Below are positions 7,617 to 17,550 of a stretch of 38,106 bases of DNA, piece by piece. The DNA is from Bacteroidota bacterium. GTDB lineage: Bacteria > Bacteroidota > Bacteroidia > Bacteroidales > Paludibacteraceae. The position numbers and the translations under genes are program-made. The notes under the pieces are model-generated. The model saw nothing but the letters and a program-made list of their open reading frames with translations, made no database searches and was not told where the DNA came from. The stretch covers positions 1 to 38,106 of the forward strand of contig JAKIYP010000016.1 of the NCBI GenBank assembly GCA_022708505.1. Direction: 5' to 3'. Each line of letters opens with the position of its first letter. Within the stretch, counting starts at the first letter, position 1.

Positions 7617-10600
7617 TTAATTGTTTTTATGCTTTAAATATTCGGTCGGACTCATGCCCGTTTCTTTTCTGAAAATGGTGCTGAAATATTTGGGATCACT
7701 AAATCCCAGATCGTATGCCACTTCAGATATATTCAGTTTTTTCTCTTGCAACATGCGACAGGCCACCTGAATCTTTACTTTACGTATCAATTCATTGGGA
7801 GATAAATTAACAAGCGATTTTAATTTTCGGTACAAAGTAGACTGGCTCATACTCAACTCGAAATACAAATCATTGGTGGTAAAATTCTTACGAAGCACAT
7901 TCTCTTCAATCAGACCGATGACTTTTTCCAGGAACAATTTATCTGTATCGTTATGGGTATATTTCGAAACATCCATCAATTCCTGATCTAAAGCAAAAGA
8001 CTGCGCCAATAGTTTACGGTTTTTTACCAGACTCCGGATATTGGCAATCAGGGCGGGCATCTCGAATGGTTTGGTAATATAGGAATCAGCTCCCGCCTCA
8101 AAGCCCTCGACTTTATGCTCCACATTCTGACGTGCTGATAACATCAAAACCGGGATATGAGAAAACTCAACCACCGATTTCATTTTTGCAGTTAGTTCTA
8201 TACCGTCCATTTCCGGCATAACCACATCAGTAACGACAATATCTATCTCATTTTCGTTCAGGATTTCCAGCGCTTCTATTCCATTGTTAGCCTGAAAAAC
8301 AATGTAATCACTTTCAAGCGCGTCAGATATCAATGCATTCAGCTCCTTATTATCTTCTACCAGCAACAATTGCATTTTTTCAGTCACTTCAAGAGCATCA
8401 ATATAGGATTTATTACCTTTGTCAGGTTGTTTCTCCTGACTTATAATCTCTTCTTCCGGCTCATATTCCTGATATATTTCTTTTGTATCATAATGATCTT
8501 TCTCTATCGGCAATAAAATACTGAATGTCGTACCTTTACCTTCAAATGAATCCACGGTTATGTTTCCTTTATGAAATTTTACCAAATCATGCGTTAATGA
8601 CAACCCAATGCCAATACTTTTTACTTTAAAATTACGAAAATTACCTTCGTAGAATCTCCTAAACAGGTTTTGTTTAACATCCTCGGGAATGCCATACCCT
8701 GTATCAGCAACAGAAACCGACAAGTTGCGATTTCCGGGCTCACCTGTTTCAGCAATGGTAACTTCAACAGAACCATTTTCTTTATTATACTTAAATGCGT
8801 TCGACAAGAGGTTGTACATAATCTTGTCCAGCTTATCACGGTCAATGTAACCATTGATTTGCTCACTCTCAGCATGAAACCGAAGTGCAATATTGTTTTG
8901 TACCGATAAGGGCGCAAAATGCACATCACACAATTCTCTGATAAACGATACAATCTCAATTTCTGACACTTTTAACCTGAGGTTGCCGGTTTCAACTTTT
9001 CTGAATTCTACGATTTGCTCCAATAACCTCACCAATCTGTCCATATTGGCTTTCATATTTTGCATAACACCGGTTTCCTCCGGATGTCGAACCTTTAAGC
9101 CGTCAAGGGCACAATTGAGGATGGTTATCGGCGTGAAGAATTCATGTGAGATATTCGTGAAGAATTTTAGCTTTGCCTGATGAACCTCTTCCGATTTTTC
9201 CCTTTCAATCTGCTCTATTGCCAGCATTTTTCTCAGGCGAACCCGATTAACCACAAAACGGGAAATCAGGTAAAATAAAATTAAAAAGATGACTGAATAA
9301 ACCAGGTATGCATAAATTGTATTCCAGGGAGCAGGCTTTATTTTGATTTTCAACTGAGCCGGATTGTCACACCAGACTCCGTGTCCGTTGGCTGATTTAA
9401 TTTTAAAGATATAAGTACCCGGAGCAAGATTATTGTAATTGACAAAACGTTTTTTTGAATCGACATAAACCCAGTCTTTATCAACTCCCTCTAACTGATA
9501 GGCATACTTTACAGCCGAGATGTTCTCAAACAAAAGAGACGAGTATTCTATCAGGATGTTTTTCTGGTTATGCGACAACGTTATTTGTTCTGCATAAGGA
9601 GTCTGTTTCAATGTTATCTTTGACTTTTCCTCCGGTGGCAAATTATCGATAAGTTCATTCGCTACCGAAATACCTGTAATGACAGGTTGCGGAGCAAATG
9701 ATTTTTCCTTGCTTTTTTCAGGGACAAAGGACACAAAACCATTGCTTCCACCGAAGAACAATTCATTGTTATTATTTTTAAATACGGCATTGGCATTAAA
9801 TGTATTAATTCTGATTCCTTCTTTGCCTGAAAAAATCCTGATTTTTTGATCGTGGGGCAGATCTTCATTGTAACTTACCAATCCGTTACCAGTTGCCAGC
9901 CAGATATTTCCCCAATGATCTTCTTCCATGGCGTAAATGGCATCGTCAGGAATCAGATTCATGTTATCGATGATATCAAACCGATCCGGATCAGCATGAT
10001 ACAAACTCAATCCTCCCCCTTTGGTTCCCGCCCAAATCCTGTTTTTATAGTCCTGGAGCAGGCATATTACTTCATTGTTGTTGAGGCGTTTGTTTTCAAA
10101 AGAGAATGTATCAATCTTTAAGTCCCCTTTATTCAAAACTATTTTAAACAATCCCAGATTCTGCGTTCCTACCCATATATTCTTGTCATTATCAATCAAT
10201 ACGGTATTGATAATCTGATTCGCGAATTGTTCCGCGATTTTCTTTTCGGTACGTACCTCATATTCATTTACTCCATTCCAGATTGCATGTACCAAACCTT
10301 TACTGGTTGCTATCCACAAGTGATTTTGCTCATCCTCAATAATCATCTTAATTCCCAGACTTTTGGGGTCGATACCTTCCAAATCAACTTTCCGAATCGA
10401 TACTACCTTTTGTTGTTGAAGTGTTACTGCATACAAACCATCATAACGTGTACCCAGCCATAACTCATTTTTTTTATGAGGTTTATGAAAGCTCAGAATA
10501 GCATTCGCCCTGCTTGAAATTTTATTCAGCACGGGATGTTGGTTGTATAAAATGAGCGAGTTATCAGATTTATTAAATAAACCCAACACAAAAGATTTTA

Positions 10601-11759
10601 TACCTAACCAGATAATATCGCCATCATCTTCGTAAATGCCGGTTACTGAGGACAACCAGTTTTCCTTATCAATAAGACCTGTCATGTTATATTGTTCGAA
10701 CTGAACCCGGTTTGAACTAAGCGCATTCATGCCAACACCATATATTGAATACCAGATGATTCCGGTCCGGTCGCGATAGAGTGAAAAAATCTCATCACTG
10801 GAAACTTTAATGGAGTTTGCTGCGTTTAGTTGCACCTCTTTGTCAAATTTGTACGGTTGTTGAATGATTTGCAAACCATTGGAAGTCGCTAACAAAATAT
10901 TTCCATTGTTGCGATCCTGATTGATACTGTACACTACCGGATAAAAGGTGCTTTTTTCATTCCGTTTCGGATAGAAAACGGTAAGTTTACTTTGTGAGGG
11001 TTGATGTGGATTTTCTATTCTGAAAACACCAAACCGGTCCCAGGTTGAAAGCCATATATTATTGGCTTCATCTTCGAAAAAAGAGTTCACAATCAGCAGT
11101 TTTTTATCCTGCAAATATGGATAATCCGCGAATAACCGGGTATTCAGGTTATACACATCATATCCGGTTTCCCAGGAACCAATCCACAGATAATTCTTTG
11201 AATCAATCAATAAACATCTGATTGTAACACTATTAAACTCCCGACCTTTAAGGTCCTTTCTTATCTGAATGAACTGCTTCAAATTCCGGTCATAATAAAA
11301 CAAACCGTTTGTAGTACCGAAATAGGGCGTATTATCATCTGCAATAACAATCGAGTTAATGCCACTACGGTCAAGCACTTCATGATTAAATCTGATTACG
11401 TCCCCTGTAAGTAAATCGATAAAATTTAATCCCATCAGTGTGCCTACCCATAAACCGTTTGTCTGGTCTTCGGCCAGACTCCTGATGGCATTATTACTAA
11501 AAAAAAGGGGATGCTGATAGTTGGACTTGTATTGCTTGAAAGTATATCCATCATATCTGCTCAAACCATTATTTGTACCAAACCACATAAATCCTTTGGA
11601 ATCCTGCAAAATACAATTTACTTCATTCGAAACCAGACCATCGGCCACACTGAGCGGACGCTGGTATTCATTTTGATAAATACCCGGCAATGCACGCAAC
11701 GGATGACTTAGTATCAGGAAGAATGCAAGCGTAAGGATAAATGATTTCATTAAATACAT
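7617..11759 (-). CDS. Hybrid two-component system regulator (HTCS)
   Basis: This is a one-protein signalling system that senses a glycan fragment in the periplasm and activates PUL transcription. The 1380 residues run as follows: signal peptide; beta-propeller sensor of repeated reg_prop units (W-x-G-T-x-x-G-L motifs, about 40-720); Y_Y_Y domain (about 725-785); transmembrane helix (about 813-836); histidine kinase with H-box ISHEFFTP (about 868-875) and ATPase motifs LLSNAFKYN and DTGYGIP; receiver domain (about 1123-1240) with phospho-Asp in VVTDVVMPEMDG; and a C-terminal AraC-type HTH (about 1286-1373). All key residues are present. A start three codons later, at MKSF, is equally plausible. 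It lies inside the operon, with its own promoter at 11790-11797 and two sulfatase genes directly downstream. It is the likely ligand of the paired repeats at 27237, 35208 and 36583. Confidence 0.96.
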   Translation of the reverse strand: MYLMKSFILTLAFFLILSHPLRALPGIYQNEYQRPLSVADGLVSNEVNCILQDSKGFMWFGTNNGLSRYDGYTFKQYKSNYQHPLFFSNNAIRSLAEDQTNGLWVGTLMGLNFIDLLTGDVIRFNHEVLDRSGINSIVIADDNTPYFGTTNGLFYYDRNLKQFIQIRKDLKGREFNSVTIRCLLIDSKNYLWIGSWETGYDVYNLNTRLFADYPYLQDKKLLIVNSFFEDEANNIWLSTWDRFGVFRIENPHQPSQSKLTVFYPKRNEKSTFYPVVYSINQDRNNGNILLATSNGLQIIQQPYKFDKEVQLNAANSIKVSSDEIFSLYRDRTGIIWYSIYGVGMNALSSNRVQFEQYNMTGLIDKENWLSSVTGIYEDDGDIIWLGIKSFVLGLFNKSDNSLILYNQHPVLNKISSRANAILSFHKPHKKNELWLGTRYDGLYAVTLQQQKVVSIRKVDLEGIDPKSLGIKMIIEDEQNHLWIATSKGLVHAIWNGVNEYEVRTEKKIAEQFANQIINTVLIDNDKNIWVGTQNLGLFKIVLNKGDLKIDTFSFENKRLNNNEVICLLQDYKNRIWAGTKGGGLSLYHADPDRFDIIDNMNLIPDDAIYAMEEDHWGNIWLATGNGLVSYNEDLPHDQKIRIFSGKEGIRINTFNANAVFKNNNNELFFGGSNGFVSFVPEKSKEKSFAPQPVITGISVANELIDNLPPEEKSKITLKQTPYAEQITLSHNQKNILIEYSSLLFENISAVKYAYQLEGVDKDWVYVDSKKRFVNYNNLAPGTYIFKIKSANGHGVWCDNPAQLKIKIKPAPWNTIYAYLVYSVIFLILFYLISRFVVNRVRLRKMLAIEQIEREKSEEVHQAKLKFFTNISHEFFTPITILNCALDGLKVRHPEETGVMQNMKANMDRLVRLLEQIVEFRKVETGNLRLKVSEIEIVSFIRELCDVHFAPLSVQNNIALRFHAESEQINGYIDRDKLDKIMYNLLSNAFKYNKENGSVEVTIAETGEPGNRNLSVSVADTGYGIPEDVKQNLFRRFYEGNFRNFKVKSIGIGLSLTHDLVKFHKGNITVDSFEGKGTTFSILLPIEKDHYDTKEIYQEYEPEEEIISQEKQPDKGNKSYIDALEVTEKMQLLLVEDNKELNALISDALESDYIVFQANNGIEALEILNENEIDIVVTDVVMPEMDGIELTAKMKSVVEFSHIPVLMLSARQNVEHKVEGFEAGADSYITKPFEMPALIANIRSLVKNRKLLAQSFALDQELMDVSKYTHNDTDKLFLEKVIGLIEENVLRKNFTTNDLYFELSMSQSTLYRKLKSLVNLSPNELIRKVKIQVACRMLQEKKLNISEVAYDLGFSDPKYFSTIFRKETGMSPTEYLKHKNN

Positions 11760-11789
11760 GGTATCAGACTATAAATATCGTTAATGAGT

Positions 11790-11797
11790 CAAAGATA
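11790..11797 (-). promoter_or_regulatory. Internal promoter (-7 box) of the HTCS gene
   Basis: On the minus strand TATCTTTG matches TAnnTTTG exactly. It lies in the 48-base gap between the large sulfatase and the HTCS gene. A weak ATTG is 18 bases upstream in place of TTTG. No paired operator repeat is present. It would give basal expression of the sensor and the two downstream sulfatases. Confidence 0.55.
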
Positions 11798-11807
11798 CAA
11801 AGAGTTT

Positions 11808-14756
11808 TCAGTTCACAATTACTTTTCGTATCACACTTCCCGACACGCCGGTAATGTTCAGCAAAAACAAACCTTCACCGGGCGCTGTAATTGTACAGTA
11901 GGTATTACTATTAACTACAGATGAGAGCATTTGCCCGGAAACAGCATACAACTTAACGCTCATCATTTCATTGGCATAAATACTGATTTCTCTATTCCTG
12001 ATAAGAATCTTCAGATTTTTATCCAATACTTTTTTAGTGTCAGAAGCAGGATCTACGGTTGCATTCAGCCATACTGTTCTGACACCATAATCCTCACCTC
12101 CATCAACCGACACACGTGAGGTATATGTTCCCGGCTGTTCCGGCGCATTAAATACAAAATTTATCTGGCTGTCATTTATTTCATCACTGAACGCAATGAC
12201 CGACTCTCCGGAAATCGAAAACAACTCATTATCGGGCTGTTGAAAACTAACCGTACCATAACCATTCTGTACACTTACCGGCAAGCTATAATTAAATTGA
12301 TGCCCGGGTTTTACATCTCCCATGTCGACAACCTTACTGTATGGTATACTGAGTGTAGGTTCATCGGTATAGGATACCCGAATGCTATCAATGCAAATAT
12401 CATTGGAAGCAACCTTCGTTCCGGTAAAACGAATGCGCGATTTTTCTCCGGCAACAAATGGAATACTTTTTCGGGGTGATATCGTATTGTTCGGGTTCAT
12501 TACATAAATAATTGTATCTCCCCCAACAACACCATAAAGCGTACCTTCACCTTCCTTGGTCCATTTCTTTGATTCAAACTCGAGGATTACCGGTTTCGAC
12601 AAATCCAGTTCCGGTGTTTCTATCCAGGCGAGCGTACTTGTTGTTGATGATAAACGTATACCACCTGCCAGTGTACTGGAACTTTGCGCAAACACACCGG
12701 TTGGTGAACAAAGCCAACCTGCATTATCAACTTTACCAACCATCTCTGTAAGAGGCACTTTACTCTGTCCATCAAGCGGCTTAAAGTTCTCTAAAAAAAA
12801 ATGTTCAGAAGTTGAAGAACCTCCTGGCGCCGGATTCAATGGCCTGCGGGTCTTATTGACCGATAATCCCTCATCGTAAACCGGTTGATCATATATCCGG
12901 TTTGCCGGATATTCTTTCAGGTTTGCGAGAACACCCCTGATCATGATACCAAGGTCTTTCTGACTTGCATAATTCTTTACAGGTGTATAGGTTTTGAGTT
13001 CGGAAATAATTGCGGGTGTAAAAAACTCATTTGCTCTTTCATCCAGCGACAACACCTCAAGCATTGATACTGCATCATGATAATTCTGCCTGCTTCTTAC
13101 CAAATTCATGTAATATGACATGGCCGTTTCCTTTTCTCCCAGATAACACAGCGCATAAGCCGCTTCAGCAGCAACTTCCTGAGAAGCATCGTTTAGTAAA
13201 CTAATCAATCCTGTCGGCGCTACATTGATTTTGCCGGTCACAGCCAATTGAGCAATATTGACAACTGCCCAAAAACGAATTTCCTGATACGTACTGGTCA
13301 AAGCTGTAGTTAGTTCCGGCAAATCGGAGGTTTCCACACGACAGGTCAAATTTGCCAGGCGATGCAACTGAGCCAGGGGATAACCCACAGCACGACATAA
13401 GTTGTAATTGTTTTTCTTTTCGCGCTGCATGGGCAACAAATAGCCTAAATCTACGGTTCCGGTAACAAACTCATCAATTTTTTGACGCATACTTTCTTTT
13501 TCTGTTACAAAATCAGGATGATAAGCCAGGTTATTAGTTTCAAAAGGATCTACCGAGAGGTCAAATAGCTCTTCTGCATATTTGTTTTGAAACGGCAGGG
13601 CCGTAATATTATTCGTCTGGTTCTTTTGATAGATAGAATCCCAGGCGATATTCCCCGGCATACCCCACTGATAATAGTTTCGCAAAGCATGTTGTTTATA
13701 GGGAATAAACCTGCGGATATATTTCCAGCGACCATCCGAAACCGAACGCAAGGGCTGAAAATGAGTTGCCTGATTGCCACAAACACCATACTGATATTTG
13801 GTTCTGCCATCCAAGGGTTTAAAGAAACTTTCTCCCTGATAACGCTCAGGAGCCTGAACACCTGCTATTTGCAGGAATGTGGGGGCTAAATCCACAAAAC
13901 AAACAGGCTTGTTCCCGGTTTCAGGGTTTATACCATATTGTTCTTTGTATTTTTCAGGCACATAAACAATCATGGGTACACGCAATCCTGTTTCGTACAA
14001 ATAACCTTTTCCGCGTGGTGAACAGCCTCCATGGTCACTAAAGAAGAATATAATTGTATTTTCATACAGCCCTCTCTTTTTGAGATCGTTGATAAACAAA
14101 CCCACCCAGGCATCCACATCTTTCACACCCTCAAGATGGAAAGCGTAATCGGAACGCACTTCCGGAATATCGGGCAAGTGTGCCGGAAGCGGGGCATTGT
14201 CGACAAAAATACCGTCTTTCGTGAAATCGCGTCTTCCGTCGGTGTGATACGACCGGATTCGTCCCATGTGTGTTATACCCGAGTTAAAAACCGCGAAGAA
14301 GGGTTTATTTGCCGGGCGTGCAGCACTGTTGTAACTTGCTTTATTATTACACTCATCCCAGCATATTTTGTTGTCGGTTGTGGTATTGTAATCCGTTTTG
14401 GCATTGTTGGTACAATAATAACCCGCATCCCGCAATAATTGCGGATAGAAAATTCCGGCCGGTGTTGCCGGACTGGAACGATGTTGCTCCATGGCATAGG
14501 TTGACGCATACGCACCGGTTATCAGTCCCGAACGTGCCGGTGAACTTTGGGGACCGTTCGAATAGGCATATTGAAACACAACGCCATCGCTTGCCATTTT
14601 ATCCAGATTCGGAGTTTGCACGCACTGATTACCATAGGCCGGAAATTCAAACCAACTGGTATCTTCAATACTTAACACCAGGATATTGGGGCGATCCTGT
14701 GCAAATGCTGCCAACACCACGTTTGACAGCATCAAAGTCAGTTGTTTTTTATTCAT
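11808..14756 (-). CDS. Large multidomain Ser-type sulfatase with T9SS-like C-terminal domain
   Basis: This is a predicted surface or secreted sulfatase of 982 residues. The signal peptide ends near AAFAQ. The N-terminal sulfatase domain (about 20-430) has the formylglycine site S71-S-P-A-R followed by SGLITG. It has Glu-Asp in place of the Asp-Asp metal pair (SIEDTSW), like the sulfatase at 4291-6201. HEAT-like repeats (about 465-600), a galactose-binding-like beta-sandwich (about 655-800) and an Ig-like domain (about 802-900) follow. The last 70 residues (VKLYAVSGQM ... GLFLLNI ... IRKVIVN) resemble a type A T9SS sorting domain. The ATG at 14756 follows the upstream TAA by two bases. An alternative ATG at 14765 overlaps it. 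It is the only sulfatase here with this tail. Confidence 0.88.
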   Translation of the reverse strand: MNKKQLTLMLSNVVLAAFAQDRPNILVLSIEDTSWFEFPAYGNQCVQTPNLDKMASDGVVFQYAYSNGPQSSPARSGLITGAYASTYAMEQHRSSPATPAGIFYPQLLRDAGYYCTNNAKTDYNTTTDNKICWDECNNKASYNSAARPANKPFFAVFNSGITHMGRIRSYHTDGRRDFTKDGIFVDNAPLPAHLPDIPEVRSDYAFHLEGVKDVDAWVGLFINDLKKRGLYENTIIFFFSDHGGCSPRGKGYLYETGLRVPMIVYVPEKYKEQYGINPETGNKPVCFVDLAPTFLQIAGVQAPERYQGESFFKPLDGRTKYQYGVCGNQATHFQPLRSVSDGRWKYIRRFIPYKQHALRNYYQWGMPGNIAWDSIYQKNQTNNITALPFQNKYAEELFDLSVDPFETNNLAYHPDFVTEKESMRQKIDEFVTGTVDLGYLLPMQREKKNNYNLCRAVGYPLAQLHRLANLTCRVETSDLPELTTALTSTYQEIRFWAVVNIAQLAVTGKINVAPTGLISLLNDASQEVAAEAAYALCYLGEKETAMSYYMNLVRSRQNYHDAVSMLEVLSLDERANEFFTPAIISELKTYTPVKNYASQKDLGIMIRGVLANLKEYPANRIYDQPVYDEGLSVNKTRRPLNPAPGGSSTSEHFFLENFKPLDGQSKVPLTEMVGKVDNAGWLCSPTGVFAQSSSTLAGGIRLSSTTSTLAWIETPELDLSKPVILEFESKKWTKEGEGTLYGVVGGDTIIYVMNPNNTISPRKSIPFVAGEKSRIRFTGTKVASNDICIDSIRVSYTDEPTLSIPYSKVVDMGDVKPGHQFNYSLPVSVQNGYGTVSFQQPDNELFSISGESVIAFSDEINDSQINFVFNAPEQPGTYTSRVSVDGGEDYGVRTVWLNATVDPASDTKKVLDKNLKILIRNREISIYANEMMSVKLYAVSGQMLSSVVNSNTYCTITAPGEGLFLLNITGVSGSVIRKVIVN

Positions 14757-14758
14757 AA

Positions 14759-15679
14759 TTACCATTCTTCAAAACGTAAATCATTTTCGGGATCATTTCT
14801 TTGTTTCAGGTATTCATCTACCCGGTAGGTTTTACCTCCTTTGGTATATTCATATTGAAAACGATATATTCCATCAGCGTAGGAACATCCCCGGTCAGTA
14901 ACAGGAATTGTAATTGTTGAGAGCGTAACGGCATGATCAGCACCAAAAGTTACTTTTACCTTATCTGAAGTTTGAATACCTATTCCGGTCATTTCACAAT
15001 CATCTAATGCAGCCGTAGTCAATACACGTGTTTTGTTTTTAATCCAGTCAACGTGATAGTACTCATTCCTGGTAGTTTCCACCGGATTTCCATTGATATC
15101 AAGTTCAACCTGCTCACCCCTGACATAATAGGTCCCGGAAAATTCATTGATGTATTTTACAACCAGGATGGTATAATCCCGCCGGGCAACCACATCATTG
15201 CCCCGCAACACGGAATCAGCAGATGTTTCGATCAATCTCACCGGAAGTGCATAATTCTTTGTAAGTGACAGTGGATCAGCCGTAAACTTTGCTTTATCAA
15301 TACTGATGGTGAAGTCACCCAGAAATTTTCCCTTTGGAATCTCAATCTTATTTTCTGAGATACTGAAATTATACCAGTCAGCCGGAAGCAATGTAAAGCC
15401 AGTGGCGCCGGGAATAGAATCTAATAAAACAGTATCTATTTCGAAAGTAGCCCAATGCCCGTTTTTATTTTCACGTAAGCCAGCCAGTACCACACCCAGT
15501 TTAAATTCAAGCTGGTCTTTATCCTGTCTGGTTACCAGAGTTCGCAATGGTTTTTGAGTTCCAAAATACACGGCTGAATAATCAAAATCTTTTATATAGT
15601 CTTCGTATGGCTCACAAGCTACAAACGACAACAGCAGCAGGGCCATTAACAATGATTTTACAGGCTTTATTTTCAACAT
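14759..15679 (-). CDS. Surface lipoprotein, DUF1735/DUF4361-type (putative glycan-binding)
   Basis: This is a predicted outer-membrane lipoprotein of 306 residues. The signal peptide ends in a lipobox (LLSFVAC) with lipidated C22 followed by acidic residues, as in surface-exposed Bacteroidota lipoproteins. The N-terminal half (about 35-170) has the DUF1735 pattern SAVYFGTQKPLRTL ... KLGVVLAGLREN. The C-terminal half (about 180-306) matches the DUF4361-like pattern of EFSGTYYVRGE and YRFQYEYTKGGKTYRVDE. Such proteins sit downstream of SusD and often serve as accessory glycan-binding proteins. It follows SusD by 24 bases and abuts the next sulfatase. A binding role is inferred from position. 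Confidence 0.82.
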   Translation of the reverse strand: MLKIKPVKSLLMALLLLSFVACEPYEDYIKDFDYSAVYFGTQKPLRTLVTRQDKDQLEFKLGVVLAGLRENKNGHWATFEIDTVLLDSIPGATGFTLLPADWYNFSISENKIEIPKGKFLGDFTISIDKAKFTADPLSLTKNYALPVRLIETSADSVLRGNDVVARRDYTILVVKYINEFSGTYYVRGEQVELDINGNPVETTRNEYYHVDWIKNKTRVLTTAALDDCEMTGIGIQTSDKVKVTFGADHAVTLSTITIPVTDRGCSYADGIYRFQYEYTKGGKTYRVDEYLKQRNDPENDLRFEEW

Positions 15680-15703
15680 AATGTATAATTTTTAAAGTTG
15701 CAA

Positions 15704-17494
15704 TTACCAACCTTTGTTTTGTTTTAGATTTGAATTTGTCACCACTTTATCGTAAGGAAGTGGCAGATAATAATGTTTCGGATCATCCAGTTTTCTTACT
15801 TCAACCACTACAGGAGTGCCGGCAGGATCAGTCCCGTTAAACACCAATCCCGTAGCAGTTTGGGTTATTTCAACACCACGGATGGGCTCATTCAGTGGTA
15901 ACAGGCAACGCCTCATATCAAAGAATCGTCGGTTCTCGAAAGCGAATTCAATTCTTCTTTCGTTATAAATCATTGATCTGAACTTATCTTTATCAGCAGC
16001 CATTTCATCTAAATAAGTTGTAGCTGTGATTCCGTTTTTGGTTCGGATATCCTTGATAATATTATAGGCAGTACGGGTTGACCCGGTTACTGTTCCGTTT
16101 GGACCAGCCAACTCATTCAATGCCTCGGCTAAGTTATAATAAACTTCGGCCCTGCGCAATAGTGGAAATTGATGGAAGTCGTTCACTGCACCTAAGGTTG
16201 CCGGATTATACAACATATCTTTTTTAGGTGAAAGGAATTTCTTCAGATAATATCCTGTTACTGTGTTCTGATAATCATAACCTGCAACATCTCTCATTTT
16301 CACGCCATTCGTATCGGTATAGATCTCCAATGCACGATCTGTATTGAAAATCTTACCGTTATAATACACCGTTAAATCAAATCGATTATCCCTGTTGACA
16401 TAAGGATTTTGGGGATTATATCCGGAACGCGGATCTGATATCGGGAAACCGTTCTTAGCAGGATATGCATCAACTAAATTTTGAGATGGATTGGTGCGAC
16501 CCTGTCCGAAGAATAAGGGTGGGAAATTCTGTCTTTCCAGCGCATTGTTATTAAACCATTTGCGGAATAAAAATTCAGCGTTTGTACTTCCGTTTACCGT
16601 TGACCCCACATACATAGCTTCAGTCAGCGCTGCATAGTTACCCAACGCCCCTGTTGTCAAAGCCCTTTCCGACAAGGTGACTACCCGTTGCCATTTTTTA
16701 TTTATTGAATCAGTACTGATGGCATATGCACCAGTTGGTTGATAGGCTGGTGAAGCACCAAAAAGAGCAACCCTCGACTGTAAAGCTAATGCAGCTTTGC
16801 CGTTGGCACGTCCTTCCTGTTTCACGCCTGTTTCTTCATCAGAGCCTACATAATTCAACGGCAGGTATTTGAAAGCAGAATCACAATCCGCGATGATTTG
16901 CAATACACATTCCTCATAACTGTTTCTGCCCATCAAATCCATGTCATCCTGATCTTCTTTGGTCAGGTGTTTGTTGATAATCGGATAGCCCATTGCCTGA
17001 CCGTCGTCGGTAAGTCCTCCGAAAACCTGTAACAACTCCATGCCCCACCAGGCTCGCAGGAAATAGGCTTCACCTCTCGAACGATCACGGATTTTCTTGT
17101 CTTTGATTGAGTCCGACAAACTGTAAATAATGTTATCACCCAATCCATTTTCAAGAAAAAGATGGATGTTCCGGAATTGCGTATACGCAGTTCCCCAGTT
17201 ATCAAGGGGGTTGATAGTCGGAGAAACACGTCCCATCACGTATTTGGAGAGTACTGAGTTTTGTTTGTTACAATAAGCGTTGTCAGTTGCCACATCCAGC
17301 AAATCATTGTCAAAACTATTCGGGGTTTGAGGGATATTTGCATACGCATTCATGAGCACCCCCAACGCGTAGTTAGGTAGTTTCCAGGTAATTTCATCGC
17401 CATAACTATTGTCAAGTTTCGTCTCCAGTGCATCTTCGCACGACCAAACTGAGAACAACAGTACAGCAAGCATTATATTGATTATTTTTTTCAT
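15704..17494 (-). CDS. SusD-family surface glycan-binding lipoprotein (second pair)
   Basis: This is the lid protein of a SusCD importer, binding glycan at the cell surface and closing over the SusC barrel. It is 596 residues long. The lipobox FSVWSC gives lipidated C19, followed by E-D. TPR-like helices occupy the N-terminal half (GEAYFLRAWWGMELLQVFGG, about residues 141-160). The C-terminal RagB/SusD domain shows RREVYYNLAEALNE-like and YNERRIEFAFENRRFFDMRR motifs and ends with the typical KQNKGW. It lies 56 bases after its SusC partner. The gene is intact, unlike the SusD of the first pair. Confidence 0.96.
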   Translation of the reverse strand: MKKIINIMLAVLLFSVWSCEDALETKLDNSYGDEITWKLPNYALGVLMNAYANIPQTPNSFDNDLLDVATDNAYCNKQNSVLSKYVMGRVSPTINPLDNWGTAYTQFRNIHLFLENGLGDNIIYSLSDSIKDKKIRDRSRGEAYFLRAWWGMELLQVFGGLTDDGQAMGYPIINKHLTKEDQDDMDLMGRNSYEECVLQIIADCDSAFKYLPLNYVGSDEETGVKQEGRANGKAALALQSRVALFGASPAYQPTGAYAISTDSINKKWQRVVTLSERALTTGALGNYAALTEAMYVGSTVNGSTNAEFLFRKWFNNNALERQNFPPLFFGQGRTNPSQNLVDAYPAKNGFPISDPRSGYNPQNPYVNRDNRFDLTVYYNGKIFNTDRALEIYTDTNGVKMRDVAGYDYQNTVTGYYLKKFLSPKKDMLYNPATLGAVNDFHQFPLLRRAEVYYNLAEALNELAGPNGTVTGSTRTAYNIIKDIRTKNGITATTYLDEMAADKDKFRSMIYNERRIEFAFENRRFFDMRRCLLPLNEPIRGVEITQTATGLVFNGTDPAGTPVVVEVRKLDDPKHYYLPLPYDKVVTNSNLKQNKGW

Positions 17495-17550
17495 TTCTGT
17501 ATTCTTTAATGGTTGAATCTTATTTCTGATTTATTTAACAACTTTACTCA

